Of a DNA stretch of 64,000 nt, positions 1-9,659 are shown piece after piece. Under the pieces are notes generated by a model. The model did not search any database. It saw only the letters and a list, made by a program, of their open reading frames with translations, and had not been told where the DNA came from. The stretch comes from Saccopteryx bilineata (taxonomy: Eukaryota; Chordata; Mammalia; Chiroptera; Emballonuridae). A program made the position numbers and the translations under genes. Location of the stretch: the NCBI RefSeq assembly GCF_036850765.1, contig NC_089498.1:49465795-49529794 (forward strand), given 5' to 3'. How positions within the stretch are numbered: the first letter of the stretch is position 1; each line of letters begins with the position of its first letter.

Positions 1-320
1 CAGAGACAGAGAAAGAGTTAGAGAGAGGGATAAATAGGGACAGATAGACAGGAACAAAGAGAGATGAGAAGCATCAATCATCAGTTTTTCGTTGTGGCAC
101 TTTAGTTGTTCATTGATTGCTTTCTCATATGTGCCTTGACTGCAGGCCTTCAGCAGACCAAGTAAACCCCTTGCTCAAGCCAGCGACCTTGTGTCCAAGC
201 TGGTGAGCTTTGCTCAAACCAGATGAGCCTGCGCTCAAGGTGGCGACCTCGGGATCTCGAACCTGGGTCCTCCGCATCCCAGTCTGATGCTCTATCCACT
301 GCGCCACCACCTGGTCAGGT
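1..320 (-). mobile_element. SINE B, antisense, cut by window edge
   Basis: tRNA-derived SINE read on the minus strand. The right end (about 300-319) is the reverse complement of the family head 'cctgaccaggtggtggcgc', and the left end holds the pyrimidine-rich tail in reverse, with cagagaga motifs and the gagatgagaagcatcaatc block seen in every other B copy here. The window starts inside the tail, so the poly(A) is not visible. Short open frames across it are chance. Confidence 0.85.
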
Positions 321-1029
321 GCAAAGGATGATTTTTAAAAATTGCTAAACTTTTCTATTGAGAGGCAAGATATATGGAATCTTGACCTCCAAATTTTCTC
401 CTGCTAGCAAGCCACCACCAATGAGAGCCAGATATGGATACCTGGCAAAAGAAGACTTGATTACTCTCTGAAGTTTTGGCTTTAATCCCCTGACCAGAGA
501 GATTCAGATCTCTGTACTGGTGAGGAGTTATTTTGCTTGGGATAAGGAGGCCTAAAAGGCCCCACTTCTCCTCAAATTTCTCCCCAGCAGGAGATAGTCC
601 AGTGTTAAAACTTCAGCCACACAGATCGCCAAGAGAGAAGCAACGCAGAATATAGCCCAAAGGACCAGAACGCCCATGTAGAAGTCAAACATTTATCTTC
701 CCCCCCCCCCTTATTACATGAAAATTCCACTTAGCTCACCATGACTATAAAACTCTTCCTTTTGGGGAGTGAATGAGGCAAAGGAAGATCATACGATTCC
801 TTTAAAGTACGTATTTTTGACTTTGCTATGAGGGTGGAAGGCAGTACAGATCTGTGTGAAAATTGTTAAAAGCAAACATTCTCCCAGAAAAAGAAAAAAG
901 AAAAGACATTGACATACGCATAAAATGTTGCATGTAACCTGGGGAAGTAAACAGATCTCCTGCAGCCCATCCATGAAATCCAATTTAGAACCCCTGTCTT
1001 ATTGCTATTTTAAACAACTGTGCATTAAA
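321..1029. other. Unique DNA, nothing recognised
   Basis: AT-rich DNA with a 10-base C run near 703. No exon, RNA gene or known repeat was recognised. A 64-codon minus-strand frame at 789-983 has no family features. Confidence 0.5.
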
Positions 1030-1170
1030 TAGTGAGTATCAGGCCCTATATTAGGCACTTTTTTATAGTTGTATGTCCTTAGATCTCAAAACATTCCTTC
1101 CTGGCAGATACCATTATCCCCACTTTACAGTTAGGAAACTGAAGATAAGAAACGTTAAATGACACGCCCA
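1030..1170 (-). repeat. MIR fragment, antisense (ancient SINE)
   Basis: The segment contains the reverse complement of the MIR core, seen as 'ccccactttacagttaggaaactga' spread over 1118-1142, preceded by the 'cattccttcctggcagatacc' type sequence. It is well diverged, as expected for an old mammalian repeat. Confidence 0.5.
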
Positions 1171-1177
1171 GTTCTAG

Positions 1178-1277
1178 GTTTCAATAGTAACTCCAGGTAC
1201 TACCTGCATGACCTTGAGTCAGATCAGTTGCTCTTATGCTTATCCTTAGTTTTCCACTCTATAAAATTGAGTTAAAA
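1178..1277 (+). repeat. MIR, left half (split by MER2-like element)
   Basis: Plus-strand MIR-like text including 'tgcatgaccttgagtcag' and 'agttttccactctataaaat', matching the MIR central 'tgtgaccttgggcaag ... cagtttcctcatctgtaaaat'. The matching MIR tail resumes at about 1645, so the element between them looks inserted. Confidence 0.5.
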
Positions 1278-1278
1278 T

Positions 1279-1612
1279 ACCGTTGTGTGCCACTTAATGT
1301 TGGGGATATGTTTTGAGTAATGCACCATTTGGTGATTTTGTCATTGTGTGAACTTTATAGAGTGCACTTACACAAACCTAGATAGTACAGCCTCTTATTG
1401 TATTTGTATGTGTTATGCTTTTATATGACTGCACAGGTTTGTTTATAACAACTCACAACAAATGTGTGAGTAATATGTTGCACTATGACATTTTGATGGC
1501 TACAATGTCAGTAGGCAATAGGAATTTTCAGCTCTATTATAGTCTTATTAGAACACCATTGTATATGTGGTTTGTCATTGACTAAAATGTTGTTATGCAG
1601 CTCATGATCATA
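1279..1612 (-). mobile_element. MER2-like Tigger DNA transposon, nonautonomous
   Basis: About 330 bp whose two ends resemble the MER2 (Tigger, pogo superfamily) consensus as I remember it: a left end 'gtgtgccacttaatg', internal 'gagtgcacttacacaaacct', and a right end 'tgttgttatgcagctcatga'. Loss of most CpGs relative to the expected consensus fits an old copy. It sits between two halves of an MIR. No coding sequence is expected in a copy of this size. Confidence 0.65.
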
Positions 1613-1644
1613 GTATTTATTCCTGATTGTTGTGTATGCTAAAT

Positions 1645-1740
1645 TGTATGTACTGACCTAAGTTGTTGTAGGGCTTAAATGAGATCATGCAGTGAAATAT
1701 TTTGCACAGATTCTGAAGCACATTAAATACACAATAAATT
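1645..1740 (+). repeat. MIR, right half
   Basis: Continues the MIR begun at 1178: 'gttgttgtagggcttaaatg' and 'attttgcacagattctgaag' match the MIR 3' part 'gttgttgtgaggattaaatg ... ttagcacagtgcctggcac'. Confidence 0.5.
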
Positions 1741-1867
1741 GTCACATAAAAAATAAATCACCATTGACTGATCATTAAAATGAGCCATCATCTTATAGGT
1801 CAGCTAGGGAAAGCTATATGATATTGATGAAAGCCCCTTTGGGTATGAGGAGCAAAAGTCCACTCGA

Positions 1868-2190
1868 GCTTGACCAGGTAGTGGCATAGCAGATAGAGCA
1901 TTGTCTTGGGATGCTGAGGACCCAGATTCAAAACCCTAAGGTTGCTGGCTCTCATCTAGCTTGAGTGAGGGCTCACCTGCTTGAGTGTGGGGTTGCCATC
2001 TTGAGTGTGGGGTTGCTGGCTTGAGTGTGGGATCATAGACATGACCTCATGATCACTGGCTTGAGGCCAAAGGTCACTGGCTTGAGGCCAAAGGTCACTG
2101 GCTTATAGCCCAAGGTCACTGGCTTGAGCAAGGGGGTCACTAGCTTGAACAAGGGGTCATTGGCTCGGCTGGCACCACTGGTCAAAAAAA
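1868..2190 (+). mobile_element. SINE B with internal tandem array, 3' truncated
   Basis: Starts with the B head 'gcttgaccaggtagtggcat'. The body is unusual. Three 20-bp units beginning ttgagtgtgg lie exactly at 1981, 2001 and 2021, followed by five units of about 21 bp of the form 'cttgag-cc-aaggtcactgg' from about 2060 to 2165. It then jumps to a short A-rich run without the usual 'atgagaaagcaatcaatga' and pyrimidine tail, so the 3' third is missing. Confidence 0.85.
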
Positions 2191-2854
2191 GAAAATTCAC
2201 TTGAAGGAAGAAGGGCTATTTAATCAACAATTTATCCAACAAATAAAGTGCTCGCACATTCCCAAGACCTGGTAGCATCTTATACCCTCTCAGGTCAAGA
2301 AGTCCAGCCAGACCTCACAGACCAGCACTGGAATCTGTGGTTCAAAAACAGTCCTTCTATTTTTCAAGTCCTGTGTGATCTTCTCATATCTTCTCATGCC
2401 TTCTCTATCCTTTTTGTACATATTTTGTTTTATCTTTCTCCTTGCCTTTTTTCTCTGAATGCTCATTTTGGACATGGCTGGTGTAGCTCTCATACCCAAT
2501 ATCCGTGTTTTCCCCACTCATGTATTTACATCAACTGAATCTTCTCTGTGATTTAAAACCTCCAGAGAAAGGTTCTGGTCAAGTCAGCCAATGTGTGGCT
2601 CCCCTTGGGGTTAGATACTCTTAACCAACTGAAGCCATAGTAGAGTTTCCGAAGTATGCAAGAATGGTGACACAGGCCCACTCATTTCAGGTCATGGTGG
2701 GGGCCAATTTTGGAAAATGAGCTTATTATTTGCCTTGGTCTCCAGGAGGAAAGAGGGATGAATTAATAATGACTCCTTAAAAATTTATTCAAACCTTGAA
2801 AAAAAAACTAAAAGTCATTTCTACTCTGAAGGTACACATTCTTATATTATTTTT
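2191..2854. other. Unique DNA, nothing recognised
   Basis: No known repeat or exon recognised. A 96-codon plus-strand frame (2248-2538) and its antisense partner show no domain, signal peptide or codon pattern that would support a gene. Confidence 0.5.
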
Positions 2855-2869
2855 AAAGGGCAACATATA
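2855..2869. repeat. L1 target-site duplication, left copy
   Basis: aaagggcaacatata, identical in 15 of 15 positions to 8559-8573. The preceding tttt gives TT/AAA at the junction, the usual L1 endonuclease preference seen from the top strand. Confidence 0.95.
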
Positions 2870-3147
2870 GAGTGACGTCACGGAAATGGCGCCGTGAGAA
2901 GCGCGTCCGACAGCTCTCCACTAAATCACAACAAATTTATCAACTAGAAACAGAAAAATTTATCCTTGGAGCATTCCAGAGTTCCACACAAACTGAAAGC
3001 AAAAGGACTGTTATCACTTGAATCTGAGAGACGAGGGTGTGGAGGAAGCTACCGCAGCGACGATCATTCAAGCCGCCAGGGAGTGCGCCTGCGTGCTATC
3101 AATAAGACCACCCTCAGATGCCGATAAGAGAGAGGAAATCAAATATT
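2870..3147 (+). promoter_or_regulatory. L1 5' UTR with CRE-like and YY1-like sites at its 5' end
   Basis: The element opens with a perfect CRE palindrome TGACGTCA at 2873-2880 (+4 to +11) and a YY1-type motif around aaATGGCGcC at 2883-2893 (+14 to +24). In human L1 a YY1 site at about +13 to +21 positions transcription start at the first base. A similar site in the same place suggests that the 5' end is complete and that the internal promoter starts here. CpGs are enriched in the first 60 bp and again at 3050-3090. The leader is short (248-278 bp) compared with roughly 900 bp in human L1. Confidence 0.7.
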
Positions 3148-4113
3148 ATGGATACAAAAGAAAGAGAGGTAACACAAATAGATGTGGAAAAATCTATGGA
3201 GAAAAGACTTAACATATTGGAAGCCTTGGAGCTAAATGACAGAGAATTTAAAATAGAAATCTTAAAAATACTCAGAGATATACAAGAAAACACAGAAAGG
3301 CAATATAGGGAGATCAGAAAACAACTCAATGAACACAAAGAATATATTACCAAGGAAATTGAAACTATAAAAACAAATCAAACAGAAATGAAAAACTCAA
3401 TTCACGAGCTGAAAAACGAGGTAACAAGCTTAGCTAACAGAACAGCCCAGATTGAAGATAGGATTAGTGAAATAGAAGACAAGCAACTTGAGGCACAACA
3501 GAGAGAAGAAGAAAGAGACTCAAAAATAATAAAAAACGAGAAAGCCCTACAGGAATTGTCTGACTCCATCAGAAAGAATAACATAAGAATAATAGGTATA
3601 TCAGAGGGAGAAGAGAAAGAAAATGGAATGGAGAATATACTCAAACAAATAATAGACGAGAACTTCCCAAGCCTGTGGAAGGAACTAAAGCCTCAAATTC
3701 AAGAAGCAAACAGAACACCAAGTTTTCTTAACCCCAACAAACCCACTCCAAGGCACATCATAATAAAGATGACACAAACCAATGACAAAGAAAAAATTCT
3801 CAAGGCAGCCAGGGAAAAGAAGAGTACAACATATAAAGGAAGGCCTATTAGATTATCATCAGATTTCTCAGCAGAAACTCTACAAGCTAGAAGAGAGTGG
3901 ACCCCAATATTTAAAGCCCTGAAAGAGAGGAACTTTCAGCCAAGAATACTATACCCATCAAAGCTATCCTTCAAGTATGAAGGAGATATAAAAACATTCA
4001 CAAATACAGAAAAGATGAGAGAATTTATCAACAGAAAGCCCCCACTCCAGGAAATACTAAGGGGGGTTTTCCAACCAGATTCAAAGAACAAAAGAAAACA
4101 ACACCACAAGTAA
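3148..4113 (+). CDS. L1 ORF1 protein (RNA-binding nucleic-acid chaperone)
   Basis: The trimeric RNA-binding protein that coats L1 RNA into a cytoplasmic ribonucleoprotein and aids strand exchange during target-primed reverse transcription. The frame is open from ATG 3118 (331 residues). I prefer ATG 3148 (321 residues), because it has A at -3 and G at +4, whereas the upstream ATG has C at both places. Counting from 3118: a long heptad-rich coiled coil at about 35-150, an RRM starting with NNIRIIGI at 154-161 and including PRHIIIKM at 211-218, then the C-terminal domain with AETLQARREW at 252-261 and NFQPRILYPSKLSF. These are the conserved ORF1 blocks of placental L1. The C-terminus is basic. 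There is no frameshift or stop. Translated from the same RNA as ORF2. Confidence 0.96.
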   Translation: MDTKEREVTQIDVEKSMEKRLNILEALELNDREFKIEILKILRDIQENTERQYREIRKQLNEHKEYITKEIETIKTNQTEMKNSIHELKNEVTSLANRTAQIEDRISEIEDKQLEAQQREEERDSKIIKNEKALQELSDSIRKNNIRIIGISEGEEKENGMENILKQIIDENFPSLWKELKPQIQEANRTPSFLNPNKPTPRHIIIKMTQTNDKEKILKAAREKKSTTYKGRPIRLSSDFSAETLQARREWTPIFKALKERNFQPRILYPSKLSFKYEGDIKTFTNTEKMREFINRKPPLQEILRGVFQPDSKNKRKQHHK

Positions 4114-4438
4114 CAGCTCCACCAAGAACACAATAAAACCAAACTTAAACTGTGACAACAAAGGAAAAAAAGGGGGGAGAGGATGGAGATTAACAGTAGC
4201 AAAGGATGAAGAAGTGCAGAAATACTTATAAGATAGGGTACTACAATGAATATGGTAGGTACCCTTTTCATTACTTAATGGTAACCACCTTTAAAAAAAC
4301 CACCACAAAAACACTTGACTTAAAAAAGGTAGCAACAGAGGAAAGAAGTATGGAACACAAACAAACAAAAACAAATGATAGAAAAACAAAAGAGAAGAAT
4401 CAAACTAGATACAAAACTAACAGAAAGCAATTTATAAA
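4114..4438 (+). other. L1 inter-ORF spacer (325 bp)
   Basis: A-rich noncoding spacer between the ORF1 stop and ORF2 ATG, far longer than the roughly 60-bp spacer of human L1. A frame open from 4206 to 4448 is Lys/Thr-rich, overlaps the ORF2 start in another phase and looks like low-complexity chance. ORF2 of L1 is generally translated by an unconventional reinitiation-like route, and a long spacer may bear on that. Confidence 0.8.
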
Positions 4439-7400
4439 ATGGCAGTAGGGAACCCACAAGTGTCAATAATTACACTAAATGTAAATGGATTAAACTTACC
4501 AATAAAAAGACACAGAGTAGCAGAATGGATTAAAAAAGAAAATCCAACTATATGCTGCCTACAAGAAACACATCTAAGCAACAAGAATAAAAACAAATTC
4601 AAAGTGAAAGGCTGGAAAACAATACTCCAAGCAAACAACACCCAAAAAAAAGCAGGTGTAGCAATACTCATATCTAATAATGCTGACTACAAGACAGAAA
4701 AAGTACTCAGAGACAAAAATGGTCATTTCATAATGATTAAGGGGAAGTTCAATCAAGAAGACATAACAATCCTTAATATATATGCACCAAACCAAGGAAC
4801 ACCAAAATATATAAGACAGCTACTTATTGACCTTAAAACAAAAACTCACAAAAATACAATCATACTTGGAGACCTCAATACACCGCTGACGGCTCTAGAT
4901 CGGTCATCCAAACAGAGAATCAATAAAGATATAGTGGCCTTAAACGAAATACTAGAACACCTGGATATGATAGACATCTACAGGACACTTCATCCCAAAG
5001 CGACAGAGTATACATTTTTCTCCAGTGTACATGGAACATTCTCAAGAATTGACCATATGTTGGGCCACAAAGACAATATCAACAAATTTAGAAAAATTGA
5101 AATTGTACCAAGCATATTTTCTGATCATAAAGCCTTGAAACTAGAATTCAACTGCAAAAAAGAGGGGGAAAAACCCACAAAAATGTGGAAACTAAACAAC
5201 ATACTTCTAAAAAATGAATGGGTCAAAGAAGAAATAAGTGCAGAAATCAAAAGATATATACAGACAAATGAAAATGAAAATACGACATATCAGAATCTCT
5301 GGGATGCAGCAAAAGCAGTAATAAGAGGAAAGTTCATATCACTTCAGGCCTATATGAACAAACAAGAGAGAGCCGAAGTAAACCACTTAACTTCACACCT
5401 TAAGGAACTAGAAAAAGAAGAACAAAGACAACCCAAAACCAGCCGAAGAAAGGAGATAATAAAAATCAGAGCAGAAATAAATGAAATAGAGAACAGAAAA
5501 ACTATAGAAAAAATCAATAAAACAAGGAGCTGGTTCTTTGAAAAGATCAACAAAATTGACAAACCCTTGGCAAGACTCACCAAGGAAAAAAGACACAGGA
5601 CTCAAATAAATAAAATCCATAATGAAAGAGGAGAGATCACCACAGACATCATAGAAATACAAAGAATTATTGTAGAATACTATGAAAAATTATATGCCAC
5701 CAAATACAACAATCTAGAAGAAATGGATAAATTCCTAGAACAATACAACCTTCCTAGACTGAGTCATGAAGAAGCAGAAAGCCTAAACAGACCAATCAGC
5801 AGGGAGGAAATAGAAAAAACTATTAAAAATCTCCCCAAAAATAAAAGTCCAGGCCCAGACGGTTATACTAGTGAATTCTATCAAACATTCAAAGAAGACT
5901 TGGTTCCTATTCTACTCAAAGTCTTCCAAAAAATTGAAGAAGAAGCAATACTTCCAAACACATTTTATGAGGCCAACATAACCCTCATACCAAAACCTGG
6001 CAAGGATGGCACAAAGAAAGAAAACTACAGACCAATATCTCTAATGAATACAGATGCTAAAATACTAAACAAAATACTGGCAAACCGAATACAACAACAT
6101 ATTAAAAAAATAATACATCATGATCAAGTGGGATTCATCCCAGAATCTCAAGGATGGTTCAACATACGCAAAACGGTTAACGTAATACACCATATCAACA
6201 AAACAAAGAACAAAAACCACATGATCTTATCAATAGATGCAGAAAAGGCTTTTGATAAAATACAACACAATTTTATGTTTAAGACTCTCAACAAAATGGG
6301 TATAGAAGGAAAATATCTCAACATGATAAAGGCCATATATGATAAACCATCAGCCAACATCCTATTAAACGGCATAAAACTGAGGACTTTCTACCTTAAA
6401 TCAGGAACAAGACAGGGTTGTCCACTCTCTCCACTCTTATTCAACGTGGTGCTAGAAGTTCTGGCCAGAGCAATCAGACAAGACAAAGAAATAAAAGGCA
6501 TCCATATCAGAAAAGAAAAAGTAAAGCTATCACTTTTTGCTGATGATATGATCCTATACATCGAAAACCCGAAGGACTCCACAAAAAGATTATTAGAAAC
6601 AATAAACCAATACAGTAAGGTCGCAGGATACAAAATTAACATACAAAAGTCCATAGCCTTTCTATATGCCAACAATGAAATATTAGAAAACGAACTCAAA
6701 AAAATAATCCCCTTCACGATTGCAACAAAAAAAATAAAATACCTAGGAATAAACATAACAAAGAACGTAAAGGACCTATATAATGAAAATTACAAAGCAT
6801 TGTTAAGGGAAATCGAAAAAGATACAATGAGATGGAAAAATATTCCTTGTTCTTGGATAGGAAGAATAAATATAATCAAAATGGCCATATTACCCAAAGC
6901 AATATACAAATTTAATGCAATTCCCATCAAAATCCCTATGAGATTTTTTAAAGAAATGGAACAAAAAATCATCAGATTTATATGGAACTATAAAAAACCC
7001 CGAATAGCCACAACAATCCTAAGGAAAAAGAATGAAGCTGGGGGCATTACAATACCTGACTTTAAACTATATTATAGGGCCACAATAATCAAAACAGCAT
7101 GGTATTGGCAGAAAAATAGACACTCAGACCAATGGAACAGAATAGAAAGCCCAGAAATAAAACCACATATATATGGTCAAATAATCTTTGATAAAGGGGC
7201 CAACAACACACAATGGAGAAAAGAAAGCCTCTTCAACAAATGGTGTTGGGAAAACTGGAAAGCCACATGCAAAAGAATGAAACTCGACTACAGCCTGTCC
7301 CCGTGTACTAAAATTAATTCAAAATGGATCAAAGACCTAAATATAAGACCTGAAACAATAAAGTACATAGAAGAAGACATAGGTACTAAAATCATGGACC

Positions 7401-8266
7401 TGGGTTTTAAAGAACATTTTATGAACTTGACTCCAATGGCAAGAGAAGTGAAGGCAAAGATAAATGAATGGGACTACATCAGAATTAAAAGTTTTTGCTC
7501 AGCAAGAGAAACTGATATCAAAATAAACAGACAGCCAACTATATGGGAACTGATATTTTCAAACGACAGCTCAGATAAGGGCCTAATATCCAAAATTTAC
7601 AAAGAACTCATAAAACTCAACAACAAACAAACAAACAATGCAATAAAAAAATGGGAAGAGGACATGAACAGACACTTCTCCCAGGAAGAGATACAAATGG
7701 CCAACAGATATATGAAAAGATGCTCAGCTTCATTAGTTATTAGAGAAATGCAAATCAAAACTACAATGAGATACCACCTCACTCCTGTTAGATTAGCTAT
7801 TATCAACAAGACGGGTAATAGCAAATGTTGGAGAGGCTGTGGAGAAAAAGGAACCCTCATTCACTGTTGGTGGGACTGTAAAGTAGTACAACCATTATGG
7901 AGGAAAGTATGGTGGTTCCTCAAAAAACTGCAAATAGAACTACCTTATGACCCAGCAATCCCTCTACTGGGTATATACCCCAAAACCTCAGAAACATTGA
8001 TACGTGAAGACACATGTAGCCCCATGTTCATTGCAGCACTGTTCACAGTGGCCAAGACATGGAAACAACCAAAAAGCCCTTCAATAGAAGACTGGATAAA
8101 GAAGATGTGGCACATATACACTATGGAATACTACTCAGCCATAAGAAATGATGACATCAGATCATTTACAGCAAAATGGTGGGATCTTGATAACATTATA
8201 AGGAGTGAAATAAGCAAATCAGAAAAAAACAAGAACTACATGATTCCATACATTGGTGGAACATAA
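4439..8266 (+). CDS. L1 ORF2 protein (endonuclease and reverse transcriptase)
   Basis: A 1275-residue multifunctional enzyme that nicks target DNA and reverse-transcribes L1 RNA from the exposed 3' end. The apurinic-type endonuclease covers about 1-240, with N14, E43, D145, N147, D205 and H230 all present at the same numbers as human L1. The reverse transcriptase covers about 500-775: [26 protein letters not shown] with D600, [14 protein letters not shown], and FADD with D702/D703. The C-terminal Cys-His motif CX3CX7HX4C lies at C1130, C1134, H1142 and C1147. The start ATG has A at -3 and G at +4. The length equals that of human ORF2p. There is no stop or frameshift, so it appears enzymatically complete; activity is inferred, not shown. 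Confidence 0.97.
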   Translation: MAVGNPQVSIITLNVNGLNLPIKRHRVAEWIKKENPTICCLQETHLSNKNKNKFKVKGWKTILQANNTQKKAGVAILISNNADYKTEKVLRDKNGHFIMIKGKFNQEDITILNIYAPNQGTPKYIRQLLIDLKTKTHKNTIILGDLNTPLTALDRSSKQRINKDIVALNEILEHLDMIDIYRTLHPKATEYTFFSSVHGTFSRIDHMLGHKDNINKFRKIEIVPSIFSDHKALKLEFNCKKEGEKPTKMWKLNNILLKNEWVKEEISAEIKRYIQTNENENTTYQNLWDAAKAVIRGKFISLQAYMNKQERAEVNHLTSHLKELEKEEQRQPKTSRRKEIIKIRAEINEIENRKTIEKINKTRSWFFEKINKIDKPLARLTKEKRHRTQINKIHNERGEITTDIIEIQRIIVEYYEKLYATKYNNLEEMDKFLEQYNLPRLSHEEAESLNRPISREEIEKTIKNLPKNKSPGPDGYTSEFYQTFKEDLVPILLKVFQKIEEEAILPNTFYEANITLIPKPGKDGTKKENYRPISLMNTDAKILNKILANRIQQHIKKIIHHDQVGFIPESQGWFNIRKTVNVIHHINKTKNKNHMILSIDAEKAFDKIQHNFMFKTLNKMGIEGKYLNMIKAIYDKPSANILLNGIKLRTFYLKSGTRQGCPLSPLLFNVVLEVLARAIRQDKEIKGIHIRKEKVKLSLFADDMILYIENPKDSTKRLLETINQYSKVAGYKINIQKSIAFLYANNEILENELKKIIPFTIATKKIKYLGINITKNVKDLYNENYKALLREIEKDTMRWKNIPCSWIGRINIIKMAILPKAIYKFNAIPIKIPMRFFKEMEQKIIRFIWNYKKPRIATTILRKKNEAGGITIPDFKLYYRATIIKTAWYWQKNRHSDQWNRIESPEIKPHIYGQIIFDKGANNTQWRKESLFNKWCWENWKATCKRMKLDYSLSPCTKINSKWIKDLNIRPETIKYIEEDIGTKIMDLGFKEHFMNLTPMAREVKAKINEWDYIRIKSFCSARETDIKINRQPTIWELIFSNDSSDKGLISKIYKELIKLNNKQTNNAIKKWEEDMNRHFSQEEIQMANRYMKRCSASLVIREMQIKTTMRYHLTPVRLAIINKTGNSKCWRGCGEKGTLIHCWWDCKVVQPLWRKVWWFLKKLQIELPYDPAIPLLGIYPKTSETLIREDTCSPMFIAALFTVAKTWKQPKSPSIEDWIKKMWHIYTMEYYSAIRNDDIRSFTAKWWDLDNIIRSEISKSEKNKNYMIPYIGGT

Positions 8267-8309
8267 AAATGAGACTAAGAGACATGGACAAGAGTGTGGT
8301 GGTTACCAA

Positions 8310-8380
8310 GGGTGGGGGGGGGGAGGGAGGACATGGGAGGGAGGGAGGGAGGGAGAGAGTTAGGGGGAGGGGGAGGGGCA
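8310..8380 (+). repeat. L1 3' UTR G-rich polypurine tract
   Basis: Repeated ggga/gggag units with runs of 3 to 10 G (8310-8330, 8336-8354, 8362-8378). This kind of tract is typical of placental L1 3' UTRs and can form G-quadruplex structure. It lies about 45 bp after the ORF2 stop. Confidence 0.85.
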
Positions 8381-8520
8381 CAGAGAACTAGCTAGAGGGT
8401 GACGGAGGACAATCTGACTTTGGGCGAGGGGTTTGCAACATAATTTGATGACAAAATAACCTAGACATGTTTTCTTTGAATATATGTACCCTGATTTATT
8501 AATGTCATCCCATTACCATT

Positions 8521-8526
8521 AATAAA
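8521..8526 (+). terminator. L1 poly(A) signal
   Basis: Canonical AATAAA close to the element's end, followed by 'aatttattaaaa' and an A-rich tail interrupted by T (about 8534-8558). The tail is imperfect rather than a pure A run. Confidence 0.85.
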
Positions 8527-8558
8527 AATTTATTAAAAAAAATAAAAATAAAAAAAAT

Positions 8559-8573
8559 AAAGGGCAACATATA
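8559..8573. repeat. L1 target-site duplication, right copy
   Basis: Identical 15-bp partner of 2855-2869, placed directly after the A-rich tail. Confidence 0.95.
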
Positions 8574-9069
8574 AACTCCTAGTTTTACATTATGTCCAAA
8601 TCTTTAGGGAACTATGTTCAGCAGTGGTTTGTGCCTGTTTCATACTTGTTTTATTTTATTTGGCAGCAAAATAAAGATTGCGTTTTGAATAAAAGCCCAA
8701 TTCTGTCCCTTACATGTTTCATTAAGCCTTATATGCTGTTCCTGCCCTCTTGTTCCATGGTCATGTCCAGACATGCTTTGCAGACTCTCTTCGTGGGAAT
8801 ATTTTTGCTCATTTCTATATTTATGTTTTCTTATAGCCACAAAATAAATTCAGTATTTGGCATAAAGTTGGAGGTTTAGAGGAAAATAGAATTATCTTAT
8901 TTACTCATTGTTTATATTAATGAATGATCAAATTTTTTTTCTTGATGCTGTTTAAAGAAAAAAGAACTTCAGGTTTGGTGCTAAAAAGACGTGGAGCCCC
9001 TTTGTGAGGAGCAGTCAGCCAGCCCAGGTTGACCACGGAGTCTTGGGAGCAATTGAGAAGCAAATATTC
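8574..9069. other. Unique DNA, nothing recognised
   Basis: Continuation of the pre-insertion sequence interrupted by the L1. A 95-codon plus-strand frame at 8592-8879 is hydrophobic from T-rich codons but shows no gene features. Confidence 0.45.
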
Positions 9070-9300
9070 ATGTTGAAAAGAGCCTGGGACTTGGCAGTCA
9101 GGTGGACTTCCAAGTCGATCTTAACTCTGCCACTTATCAGCCCCAGGATCCCAAGACCATGTGCAGCTTCTTTGGGTCTCAGTCTCTTCATCATATATTC
9201 TTCAACATGCTCTAAAAATTGACTGAGATAAATATATCAAACACTTGCACACAGTGCCTGGCATTTAGTTGGTACTTGACAAATAGTCAAGTGACTCGTT
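9070..9300 (+). repeat. MIR (ancient SINE)
   Basis: Plus-strand MIR-like series: 'gagcctgggacttggcagtc', 'taactctgccacttatcag', 'gggtctcagtctcttcatc', and a 3' end 'cacagtgcctggcatttagt'. Diverged but collinear with the MIR consensus. Confidence 0.7.
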
Positions 9301-9317
9301 AAAATGCTTGCCTATTG

Positions 9318-9658
9318 GCTCTGGCCAGTTGCCTCAGTGGATAGAGTGTCAGCCTAGCATATGGATGTACCAGATTCAACTTCCAGTCAGGGCACACAGG
9401 AGAAGCGACATTCTGCTTCTCCTTACCTCATCTTCCCCTTCTTTTCTTTCCCCTCCTGTAGCCAGTGGCTTGACTGGTTCAAGCATTGGCCCCAAGTGCT
9501 GAGGTTGGCTTGGTTGGTCTGAGCACATCAGCCTCAGGTGCTAAAAATAATTCAGTTGGTTCAAGCATCTGCCCAAGACAGGGGTTGCCAGTTGGGTACT
9601 GGTCAAGGCTCATGTGGGAGTCAATCTCATTATCTTCCCTCTTCTCATTAAAAAAAAA
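9318..9658 (+). mobile_element. SINE A, older variant with rearranged body
   Basis: The head 'ctctggccagttgcctcagt' and the shared 'cacacaggagaagcgacatt' block identify SINE A. The body differs from the young copies. It carries repeated 'ggttcaagca / ttggtctgagcac' segments with 'ccccaag' and 'gcccaag' motifs, then 'catgtgggagtcaatctcat' before an A run. This may be an older subfamily or a rearranged copy. Confidence 0.75.
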
Positions 9659-9659
9659 T

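Larger units (their letters stand above)
2870..8558 (+). mobile_element. Full-length, ORF-intact LINE-1 retrotransposon
   Basis: A 5689-bp non-LTR retrotransposon with all expected parts in order: a short GC-richer 5' UTR, ORF1, a 325-bp spacer, ORF2, a 3' UTR with a G-rich polypurine tract, a poly(A) signal and an A-rich tail. Perfect 15-bp target-site duplications flank it, marking insertion by target-primed reverse transcription. Both reading frames are open, and all endonuclease and reverse-transcriptase residues checked are present, so it is young and may be mobile. Its base use (A-rich sense strand) differs clearly from the flanks. I cannot name the subfamily. The structure matches placental L1 closely: endonuclease and RT catalytic residues fall at the same residue numbers as in human L1. 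Confidence 0.97.

Noticed and set aside
3018..3212. 64-codon frame across the L1 5' UTR and ORF1 start
   Set aside because: Opens with TTG, is in another phase from ORF1 and lacks conserved features.
6391..6756. 121-codon and other antisense frames within the L1
   Set aside because: Shadows of ORF2 on the opposite strand. No antisense ORF was found in the 5' UTR that would match the primate ORF0 idea.
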